In this document: positions 57,789 through 64,000 of the stretch, piece after piece | How positions within the stretch are numbered: position 1 is the stretch's first letter | How the letters are laid out: each line of letters begins with the position of its first letter | Source of the DNA: Aliivibrio fischeri | GTDB lineage: Bacteria > Pseudomonadota > Gammaproteobacteria > Enterobacterales > Vibrionaceae | DNA length: 64,000 bases | Direction: 5' to 3' | NCBI RefSeq assembly: GCF_009727955.1 | Contig: NZ_WOBR01000004.1 | Location: forward strand, 993,724 to 1,057,723 | The notes under the pieces: model-generated | The model's input: the letters and a program-made list of their open reading frames with translations, nothing else | Database searches by the model: none | What the model was told of the DNA's origin: nothing | Position numbers and translations under genes: made by a program

Positions 57789-58700
57789 ATGACAGCCCCA
57801 TTAACCTATTCAGAACTTCAAGCTACAATTGGCGCAAACGCTGAAAGAATGGCGTTTATCGATTTTCGCCTTAAGTTTACAGGACAAGTAAAACGCATAG
57901 ATTTAAATCAAGCATTTAATTTAGCTGATGCTGCATCCTCTCGAATGCTATCTATATACAAGGAGTTAAGACCTAAAAATATAGTTCATGATAAAGCTAA
58001 AAAAGTTAACGTTATTAATGCAGATACTTTTTCGCCATTAGTAGACCTAAAAGCAGATACGGCGTTAAACATGCTTGCGCATGGGTTTGATAAAAGTAAA
58101 TTAATTGATAATCCGAGCCTACCCTATGCAAGAATAGGAATGACCACTTCTAATGTTTTAGATGTTGAGGATGTATCACAAATAACGCGAGCGATAAGTG
58201 GAGAGCATGCTGTCACTTGTAACTATATATCAGCAAGAAGCCCTAAACATGAGCAACGAACACTTGTTCCCTTATCAATTTTTTTTGACGGTCGCACTTG
58301 GATGTTTAGAGCGTATGACCGCAGTCAAAAAGACTCTGACCCAACAAAAAGTAGTTTTAAGAACTTTACATTTTGTAGAGCAAAAAATATAGCAATCCCA
58401 GAGGGCGACAATAAACTCCGTCACCCATATGAAGAAATAAAAGATGATTCTGCGTGGAACTTATCTCTACCATTACTTCTTCAATTACACCCAAAACTAA
58501 CAAGTGAAAGTGAAAAAGCAGCCATTAGAACCGATTTTGGAATCCCTGCCGACCAAGATGAACTTATTCTTACAGAAAAGGCTGCTTTTCTATTTCTTTT
58601 AGCAAAACAATGGCACATTGACACTAAAGAAAACGAAAATGACGAATCCTATTACAAATTTAAACTAAAAAATCTTGAAATGATTCGCCCGTATCTATAA
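57789..58700 (+). CDS. WYL-domain transcriptional regulator (CapW/BrxR-like)
   Basis: A 303-aa protein. An N-terminal winged helix (about 15-75: ERMAFIDFRLKFTGQVKRID, LNQAFNLADAASSRML) precedes a WYL domain (about 130-205: AISGEHAVTCNYISARSP, RTLVPLSIFFDGRTWMFRAY) and a C-terminal helical extension. This is the layout of CapW and BrxR, dimeric repressors of CBASS and BREX loci that respond to an unknown signal. Here it neighbours the integrase with no defence operon beside it. Confidence 0.8.
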   Translation: MTAPLTYSELQATIGANAERMAFIDFRLKFTGQVKRIDLNQAFNLADAASSRMLSIYKELRPKNIVHDKAKKVNVINADTFSPLVDLKADTALNMLAHGFDKSKLIDNPSLPYARIGMTTSNVLDVEDVSQITRAISGEHAVTCNYISARSPKHEQRTLVPLSIFFDGRTWMFRAYDRSQKDSDPTKSSFKNFTFCRAKNIAIPEGDNKLRHPYEEIKDDSAWNLSLPLLLQLHPKLTSESEKAAIRTDFGIPADQDELILTEKAAFLFLLAKQWHIDTKENENDESYYKFKLKNLEMIRPYL

Positions 58701-58733
58701 TTTTTTCGACAGGCTACTAACTTTGCTAGTAGC

Positions 58734-59888
58734 CTACTTCAATACAAGCCATTCCAATACATTAACCTTATTCGCATATATAAAACCACCAAGATACACT
58801 TGACCTGTAGTTAGTTTACCTACACTGTGTCCCATCAATGCCCCGATGAGTTCTTCTTTCACTCCATAGTTGAAAAGTTTAGTAATTACGTAGTGCCTAA
58901 ATGAATGAAAACTTACATCTTTTAAGTTTAGTTCTTCACGACACAACTTACTAAACCACTTACTAGGTGTGTTTGTATAACCATTGCTTTCATTAAATGG
59001 TAAGTCTGGAAAGAGTCTTTCATGTACTTCTTTGCTTTTAAGTAAAGGAAGTAAAAGCTCTTTTAAGTGGTGGGTTACTGGTATATCCCTATGACTTGCT
59101 ACGTTCTTTAGCTTTTTATCTTCTGAATCAGTATTAATTGATAAATAAGGTTCATTAGTAAAATGAATATCTCCTACCCTTAATTGGGCAAGTTCATTTA
59201 ATCTACAACCTGTTAGCAACGCCATTCTAGGTAAATAATACTTCCATAACTCACCCTGTGACTCTGTAACATCATCACAGTAGTGCTTAGTCTTATTAAG
59301 AATCAATGTAACTTCTTTATCAGTAAAGGCTCTACGAGGTCTTACAGGCTGTTTATTAGCCTTCATCTTAAACCATTCACTATCAACATCTATCGAAGCC
59401 TTTTTAAAGCAACTAGATAATAACTTTAACTTTTTCTTTAGCGTTGTATCACTACAGGTTTGAGTCTCTTTCCATTTATCAATATGCACCTGATTAAGCG
59501 ATGTAACTGAAAGAGTTTTACTGGATAAGGAATCAAGAAAGGAGCCCCAACAGCTTAGATATTCTTTACGGCTCTTAATTGATAACTCAGATAAAAGGCT
59601 TTCCATCTCAATAGATATAAGGGTTTTAGCCTCTCTTTTCTGCCTTCCAGAGAATTCAGAATACACTACCTTTACATCTTCAAGAGTTGGGGATGATAGA
59701 GATAAAATTTTAATAGCTAAATCAGAAGCCATGCTAACCGCTTGCAAATAATCTCTTGTTTTTAAGCTTAGTGTTGGTTGATGTTGAATTGAGCCTACTC
59801 TAATATTCCAACGGAATGCGTATACTCCAGTGCGACTTTTAATTAGATATAGCGCTTTACGTGATGAGAGTCTTTGGTTTGACAACAT
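58734..59888 (-). CDS. int: Tyrosine-type site-specific integrase
   Basis: A 384-aa tyrosine recombinase. A core-binding region (~60-180) precedes the catalytic domain with R in TGCRLNELAQL, HSFRH (H-x-x-R), GHS, and the nucleophile Tyr in VYLGG. It reads toward 58734 with its start 52 bp from the tRNA-Ser terminator, the usual layout for an integrase using that tRNA as attB. The convergent WYL gene shares an inverted repeat AGGCTACTA/TAGTAGCCT (58711-58735) that lacks a T-run. Confidence 0.93.
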   Translation of the reverse strand: MLSNQRLSSRKALYLIKSRTGVYAFRWNIRVGSIQHQPTLSLKTRDYLQAVSMASDLAIKILSLSSPTLEDVKVVYSEFSGRQKREAKTLISIEMESLLSELSIKSRKEYLSCWGSFLDSLSSKTLSVTSLNQVHIDKWKETQTCSDTTLKKKLKLLSSCFKKASIDVDSEWFKMKANKQPVRPRRAFTDKEVTLILNKTKHYCDDVTESQGELWKYYLPRMALLTGCRLNELAQLRVGDIHFTNEPYLSINTDSEDKKLKNVASHRDIPVTHHLKELLLPLLKSKEVHERLFPDLPFNESNGYTNTPSKWFSKLCREELNLKDVSFHSFRHYVITKLFNYGVKEELIGALMGHSVGKLTTGQVYLGGFIYANKVNVLEWLVLK

Positions 59889-59940
59889 GTGTTAGCTCCA
59901 GTGTATGCTGTAGCTAAATTCAGTGTCTTATAGATACGAA

Positions 59941-59964
59941 AAAGCCCCGAATAATCAGGGCTTT
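59941..59964 (-). terminator. Terminator of tRNA-Ser
   Basis: AAAGCCC/GGGCTTT hairpin (59941-59964), followed on the minus strand by TTTTTCG. It corresponds in position to the differing hairpins carried by the two att-type copies. Confidence 0.85.
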
Positions 59965-59970
59965 AAAATG

Positions 59971-60058
59971 TGGCGGTGAGTGAGAGATTCGAACTCTCGG
60001 TACGTTGCCGTACACACACTTTCCAGGCGTGCTCCTTCAGCCACTCGGACAACTCACC
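59971..60058 (-). tRNA. serW: tRNA-Ser (GGA)
   Basis: An 88-nt tRNA with encoded CCA. Acceptor stem GGTGAGT pairs with its 3' partner; the D-arm, anticodon loop CTGGAAA (GGA at 60022-60024), long class II variable arm GTACGGCAACGTAC and T-loop TTCGAAT are all present. The intact copy; its 3' half is the integration target of the neighbouring elements. Confidence 0.97.
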
Positions 60059-60090
60059 GAATTGTTGTTCTTTTTGAAACAACGAGCGCT

Positions 60091-60119
60091 AATTTAATGA
60101 TTTAGCCTCTAGGGGTCAA
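60091..60119 (-). promoter_or_regulatory. Sigma-70 promoter of tRNA-Ser
   Basis: On the minus strand, TTGACC (60114-60119) and TAAATT (60091-60096) are separated by 17 bp, ending 32 bp before the tRNA 5' end. Confidence 0.75.
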
Positions 60120-60187
60120 GGAGTTTCTTGCAGAATCTCAATTGGTTGCTTCATTTTTACACGTCTTGCTCGTGTTATAAACAAAAA

Positions 60188-60211
60188 AGCCAACATAATT
60201 ATATGCTGGCT
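60188..60211 (-). terminator. Terminator of alaE
   Basis: AGCCAACATA (60188-60197) pairs with TATGCTGGCT (60202-60211) with one mismatch; TTTTTTG follows on the minus strand. Confidence 0.88.
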
Positions 60212-60236
60212 CTATCTGTAACATAAAAGTTTATAC

Positions 60237-60689
60237 TTACGCTTGTGGTGTGTAATAACCAGGGACTTTAAATGCTTTACGGCAAGCATCTAAAAAGTAA
60301 CCATAAAACACACCCATTACACATGAGACAACAACGTTACTTGAAACAGCAGTAATGATTTGCTCTGGTGTTGCCCCCACGACTAATAAAATCATAGCGT
60401 AAGCTGGCGACTGGAATGTCACATACGCAACTAAGTCTGCAATATTCTTCATGAATTTACTCGGTGATATACGAGCACCTTGACGAAGCATAAAATCACG
60501 AAAAACCCCATAAGGCCATGCGATTGCGATGTTAACTGGTATGGAAAGAGTTCGAGAAGCCAACGACTGCTCAAATGTCATTCCTGAAATTAATATTTCA
60601 ATAAACATGCCCGTAATAAAACAAAAAACCACCATTGCAAATGTATCAGCCGCAGCATTGCGGATATTAAATGGCCCTTTCTTAGACAT
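60237..60689 (-). CDS. alaE: L-alanine exporter AlaE
   Basis: A 150-aa inner-membrane protein matching AlaE in length and pattern: [51 protein letters not shown], four membrane segments. Exports alanine. I start at ATG 60689 (MSKKGPF), which has GGAGAGAG upstream and the family length; the frame opens earlier at 60713. Confidence 0.92.
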   Translation of the reverse strand: MSKKGPFNIRNAAADTFAMVVFCFITGMFIEILISGMTFEQSLASRTLSIPVNIAIAWPYGVFRDFMLRQGARISPSKFMKNIADLVAYVTFQSPAYAMILLVVGATPEQIITAVSSNVVVSCVMGVFYGYFLDACRKAFKVPGYYTPQA

Positions 60690-60999
60690 TAACTTACTCT
60701 CTCCAACACACAAATATCAGACTAATGGACTGGATGATGAAATACATCCAGTGGAATGAACTAGACAGGTAGATCTGACTAGCAATTATGGCTATTAGAC
60801 CACAATGTATACAGAATTAGATACTGAAGTTGAAACTATGTAGTAAATTTACAGCTACTTTTACGTTCAAAATCAGTTTGATCAACTACTTGGCAGTATA
60901 GGTAATAAAATTACATACAAAATTGCTACATAATTTCATTTCAGACAAGGCAAAAACTTCTTGGTACAATAGTAAAAAATTGAATGGAATGAGAACACT

Positions 61000-61590
61000 A
61001 TGTCTTTATCACTTACGACAATTCTTTCAAACCCTGAATTAGAAAATAAGCTGCTTACTGAAGCGCAAACTCAAGGTTTTATTGCCGCTATGGCAGCAGC
61101 CCCTAATCTGATTAATCCAAATGAATGGTTAGCTTTTTTATGGGGTGGTGAAGAAACTTCTCCATTTACTAATGCAGAAGATCTAGAAGCTTATGCGAAC
61201 ATCGTTGTTAACTTATGGAATGATTATCGTGAAGCGTTTTTATCTGGCACATGGCAATGGCCTGAAGAGTGTAAATTAGATGATGAAGAAATCGTTACTT
61301 CTGAAACTCGTCAATTTTCAGAAGGTCTATTACAAGGCTGGCAATTAACTCGTGATGATTGGGAAACCTTAATGCCAGAAGAAAGTGAAAACAACGCGCT
61401 ACTTGGTGGTGTATTACTTTCTATTAGCATGCTTTTTGACCCAGAGACAGCGCTATCTGCATTAGAAGAGCAAGGTATCGAAGGTTTAGGTGAATTCACT
61501 GAAATTTACAATGCTGTACCTATGATGCTATCAGGATTAACCATGCGTGGTTATGAACTTGCAGAAGCAGAAGCAAGTCGCGACGAATAA
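61000..61590 (+). CDS. UPF0149 (YecA/YgfB-like) protein
   Basis: A 196-aa, acidic, helical protein with the UPF0149 features QGFIAAMAAAPNLINPNEWL, FSEGLLQGWQLTRDDW and PMMLSGLTMRGYELA. It lacks the C-terminal SEC-C zinc tail of YecA. Function not established. Single gene with a strong terminator. Codon use looks like well-expressed core genes. Confidence 0.83.
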   Translation: MSLSLTTILSNPELENKLLTEAQTQGFIAAMAAAPNLINPNEWLAFLWGGEETSPFTNAEDLEAYANIVVNLWNDYREAFLSGTWQWPEECKLDDEEIVTSETRQFSEGLLQGWQLTRDDWETLMPEESENNALLGGVLLSISMLFDPETALSALEEQGIEGLGEFTEIYNAVPMMLSGLTMRGYELAEAEASRDE

Positions 61591-61613
61591 ATAAAGCCCA
61601 AAAATAAAATAAA

Positions 61614-61642
61614 AAAATGGCGACCAATATGGTCGCCATTTT
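61614..61642 (+). terminator. Strong terminator after the UPF0149 gene
   Basis: A 12-bp perfect stem AAAATGGCGACC/GGTCGCCATTTT with loop AATAT, followed by T. Confidence 0.93.
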
Positions 61643-61801
61643 TATATCCGCAATACCCTACCTCTTATAAATAACCGGCTTATCGATTAAATACCTGCCA
61701 TGGCGCAAAGTGGTAAATATCATTTTTATTTCAACGTATCATTCACTTCATCAAATAACACTCACTCGGAATTGGATGCCATTTATTTTTGGAACTAAAC
61801 C

Positions 61802-61963
61802 ATGATATTAAGCGACTTTAAACACACCGATATATTTCAAATTTTAAAAGTCTCTAAAGAGCTCATTATTTCAATAACAACATTTACGATTAAGTTAAGT
61901 CTATTTGCATTTCGTCTTTTAGCTTGGACTGCCAAATCTACTTATAACTACGTTATGAAATAA
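61802..61963 (+). CDS. Possible 53-aa membrane-associated peptide
   Basis: ORF from ATG 61802 to TAA 61961: MILSDFKHTDIFQILKVSKE followed by a hydrophobic stretch SITTFTIKLSLFAFRLLAW and a basic end. A weak GGA lies 10 nt upstream. It precedes the DUF3332 gene by 50 bp. Could be a small membrane protein or chance. Confidence 0.35.
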   Translation: MILSDFKHTDIFQILKVSKELIISITTFTIKLSLFAFRLLAWTAKSTYNYVMK

Positions 61964-62013
61964 AACATTCAACTCACCAAGTAAATTTACTTATTAATTA
62001 TTGGAATTTTAAA

Positions 62014-62553
62014 ATGAAACGTATCTTTGTAAAAACAGCTGGCATTATCCTTCTTGCATCAACATTAACAGGCTGCATTGGGAGTAATGCTGTTACTGGA
62101 AAAGTAATGAAATTTAATGTAGAGGTTGTAGATAATCGATATGCGAGAGCTGGTGTTAACTTACTTCTTGCTCCAGTGTATGGCATTACCAGTGCTGTTG
62201 ATTACACTCTATTTAACTCATTAGAATTCTGGACAGGAACAAACCCTTTAAACGGTAATTCACATATTTTTGATTCAAAAGTAGACACACAGTTTAAAGT
62301 AAATGACGAATTAGACCCATCATTAAGAGATGCGCCTATCGCACCAATTACGAATAATAGAAAGATTAAAACAGGTGAAATGAAAGCCATTGATGAAAAT
62401 ACCATTCAAATGGATATCGTATATAACAATGGCGATACCGGCATTCTGACAGGCGTTCGTGATGGTGAAAAAGTTAATTACTATATTGATGATGAACTGA
62501 TATCGCAGACTACAATATCTCAATTAAAAACACTTAAAGAAGAAAGTGTTTAA
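62014..62553 (+). CDS. DUF3332 lipoprotein
   Basis: A 179-aa lipoprotein (ASTLTGCIGSNAVTG, lipid Cys21). The mature start GKVMKFNVEVVDNRYARAGV, then LLLAPVYGITSAVDYTLFNS, LEFWTG, is the DUF3332 signature. Envelope protein of unknown function, widespread in vibrios. Confidence 0.87.
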   Translation: MKRIFVKTAGIILLASTLTGCIGSNAVTGKVMKFNVEVVDNRYARAGVNLLLAPVYGITSAVDYTLFNSLEFWTGTNPLNGNSHIFDSKVDTQFKVNDELDPSLRDAPIAPITNNRKIKTGEMKAIDENTIQMDIVYNNGDTGILTGVRDGEKVNYYIDDELISQTTISQLKTLKEESV

Positions 62554-62562
62554 TTAATAACT

Positions 62563-62597
62563 AAGCCCCGTAACCTATATAAATTAATACGGGGCTT
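62563..62597. terminator. Terminator after DUF3332 gene
   Basis: AAGCCCCGTA (62563-62572) pairs with TACGGGGCTT (62588-62597); T follows. It may serve the convergent channel gene too. Confidence 0.88.
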
Positions 62598-62608
62598 TAT
62601 CATTAATT

Positions 62609-63262
62609 TTAACGAGATTGACTTAAGTGACTACTCACTAAGCTTGCAACCATTATCGCCAAATAGAACCCACCTAAGATTGATTCAATAAAAACAAAGA
62701 ATCTTGGAATAGGCAATATTGGTGAAATATCACCATAACCCACAGTGGTTAATGTGATAAAACTGAAATATATCGCATCAAACAGATTATCCATCCAAGG
62801 TTTAGGCTCTATTCCATTAAATGAATCAGGAAAAAGCTCTATTTGAATGAGATAAATAATTGCCCAAGAAACGCCTAATAATAAATAAACGCAAATGGAA
62901 CCCACAATTTGATTACGGCTGACATTATCAGGCAACATTACCTGCTTTAAAGCAGTATAAGTATGAGACAATAAAAAAAATAAGAGTGCTCCTAAGGTAA
63001 TCAAAGACAGATCATACCCTTCTAAGAAAGACAATCCTCCAGATATTGAAGCGATACTTAATAAAAAACCATACCAAGTTCTATACAGTGCTTGCTTACG
63101 ATTGACACCAACAATAGACACTGCCAAACAAATAATGATCAAAGCTAATACGGTTTTCTGTCCACCACTGAAAAGTTGCTGCATAACAGCACTCATAAAT
63201 AGCAAACCCAGTAGAGCAAAAAACAAAAAATAGAAATTATCGTCGGCAGACACTTTTTTCAT
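62609..63262 (-). CDS. Ion-channel protein with potassium selectivity filter
   Basis: A 217-aa membrane protein. The C-terminal pore module has TLTTVGYGDISPI, the K+ selectivity filter TVGYGD, between two helices; four or so helices precede it without a charged S4 voltage sensor. Likely potassium channel. Two bp from the upstream gene, probably cotranscribed. Confidence 0.87.
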   Translation of the reverse strand: MKKVSADDNFYFLFFALLGLLFMSAVMQQLFSGGQKTVLALIIICLAVSIVGVNRKQALYRTWYGFLLSIASISGGLSFLEGYDLSLITLGALLFFLLSHTYTALKQVMLPDNVSRNQIVGSICVYLLLGVSWAIIYLIQIELFPDSFNGIEPKPWMDNLFDAIYFSFITLTTVGYGDISPILPIPRFFVFIESILGGFYLAIMVASLVSSHLSQSR

Positions 63263-63264
63263 TG

Positions 63265-64000
63265 TTATTTCCCTGCCGATTCATTATCTAACCAAACCAT
63301 AAATAATTGATAAGTTAGACTTAAAATTACTGCACCGACAAATAAACCAACAATACCTGACATTGCCATTCCACCTAACGCACCAAGTAAAATAACCAGC
63401 ATCGGCGTCTCTGAACCACGGCTAAGTAGCATTGGTTTTAATATCGCATCACTACCGCTAACCACAATACACCATATAAGAAAAAGAACGGCAGTTGTTG
63501 TGGTATCAACACTAAAGACATAAAGAATGACGGGCAATAGAGCAAGAATGGGTGGGAGTTGAATAATGGCAATAAGCATAACAAGCAGCATCCATAACCC
63601 AATGGCAGGAACACCAACGAAAGCCATACCTAAGCCCGCCATTACCGATTGAATCACAGCGACCCCAATAACACCTTGAACAACACTTCTTACGGTTGTT
63701 TTAGATAAGGTTGTTAATGCCTCACCATGTTCACCGGTTAAGCGATTTGCGACTAATACAAAAGCACGTTCACACTTATCTGCATTTGCCATAAAAGCAC
63801 CAGCAATGATGGTCGAGATAATAAACTGAATAAAGCCGCCACCTAATGAACCAACAATCGACGCCAATTTGCCAACAATGGCTTTTACCTCTTCCCCATA
63901 TTTAAGTAAAACACTTTCTAAGTTTGAAGACGCATGAATACCAAAAGCATACGCCTTATCGCCTATTAATGGCCACTCTTTAACGTTTATACTGGGTTTA
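63265..64000 (-). CDS. AI-2E-family transporter, cut by right edge
   Basis: C-terminal ~245 residues of an AI-2E (PF01594-type) membrane protein; the frame is open to the window edge, so the N-terminus is missing. Features: IISTIIAGAFMANADKCERA, SVVQGVIGVAVIQSVMAGLG, FVGVPAIGLWMLLVMLIAII, LPPILALLPVI, and SGIVGLFVGAVILSLTYQLF. Members include sodium/proton antiporters and putative autoinducer exporters; function here is not determined. A TTG at 63867 is not the real start. Confidence 0.87.
   Translation of the reverse strand, partial: KPSINVKEWPLIGDKAYAFGIHASSNLESVLLKYGEEVKAIVGKLASIVGSLGGGFIQFIISTIIAGAFMANADKCERAFVLVANRLTGEHGEALTTLSKTTVRSVVQGVIGVAVIQSVMAGLGMAFVGVPAIGLWMLLVMLIAIIQLPPILALLPVILYVFSVDTTTTAVLFLIWCIVVSGSDAILKPMLLSRGSETPMLVILLGALGGMAMSGIVGLFVGAVILSLTYQLFMVWLDNESAGK

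Noticed and set aside
58711-58735. Terminator between WYL and int genes
   Set aside because: The stem is good but neither strand has a T-run; recorded only as an inverted repeat.
19880-64000. ffs gene expected at the CAST end
   Set aside because: Searched by eye on both strands for GGAAGGAAGC-type cores; none found. The attachment gene probably lies left of the window, or the element has moved.

Overview
The window looks like the chromosome of an Aliivibrio or closely related Vibrionaceae bacterium. It is AT-rich. Its core genes have a Vibrionaceae character: secreted GH18 chitinase, AlaE, UPF0149 protein, DUF3332 lipoprotein, and a large methyl-accepting and c-di-GMP signalling set. The CD-NTase is very close to Vibrio cholerae DncV. 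Species assignment is inference; no rRNA is present.

The left 20 kb is accessory DNA and appears to be part of a Tn7-like CRISPR-associated transposon (type I-F3 CAST). Seen here are an Xre regulator (9045-9347), the operon tniQ - cas8/5 fusion - cas7 - cas6 (9549-14510), and a minimal CRISPR array (14597-14731) with two typical repeats and one diverged terminal repeat. The terminal spacer is only about 20 nt. It agrees with the conserved core of ffs (4.5S/SRP RNA) except at positions 6, 12 and 18, the positions a type I-F Cascade does not read. cas1, cas2-3 and tnsABC are not in the window; tnsABC and ffs probably lie to the left. The apparent cargo is a defence collection: a 1704-aa Avs-like STAND protein, an unassigned three-gene helicase operon, and, beyond the array, a complete type II-A CBASS operon (capV, dncV, cap2, cap3; 19878-15228). 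Inverted repeats of the form CTTAG-N5-CTAAG in front of xre, the helicase operon and tniQ suggest one Xre repressor controls both directions.

From 20.5 to 44.8 kb the genes look like ordinary chromosome: chemoreceptor, chitinase, GGDEF/EAL protein, two small lipoproteins, EamA and MFS transporters, a zinc-less MDR reductase, a GNAT enzyme, HflX and a DCC-family protein. Inside it is an unusual operon (41985-35288): an E. coli-type glutamate-cysteine ligase, a heterodimeric MdlA/MdlB-like ABC exporter, and a eukaryotic-type glutathione synthetase, preceded by a SigZ-like ECF sigma factor. Together they suggest synthesis and export of glutathione or a related gamma-glutamyl thiol.

From 44.9 to 60.06 kb two integrated segments are stacked at a tRNA-Ser(GGA) gene. 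Copies of the tRNA 3' end and its terminator lie at 44891-44950, 54993-55064 and the intact gene (59971-60058). The outer segment carries a tightly overlapping five-gene operon: DrmA-like helicase, DrmB-like DUF1998 protein, small SF1 helicase, unknown 514-aa protein, NERD-SF1 helicase. This is a DISARM-type DrmAB core with no methyltransferase in the window. The inner segment is about 5 kb, with a tyrosine integrase, a WYL regulator, an Xre regulator, a winged-helix protein that probably starts at ATT, a lipoprotein and small ORFs.

The right end (60.2-64 kb) is again core chromosome: alaE, a UPF0149 protein, a DUF3332 lipoprotein, a potassium channel and an AI-2E-family membrane protein cut by the window edge.
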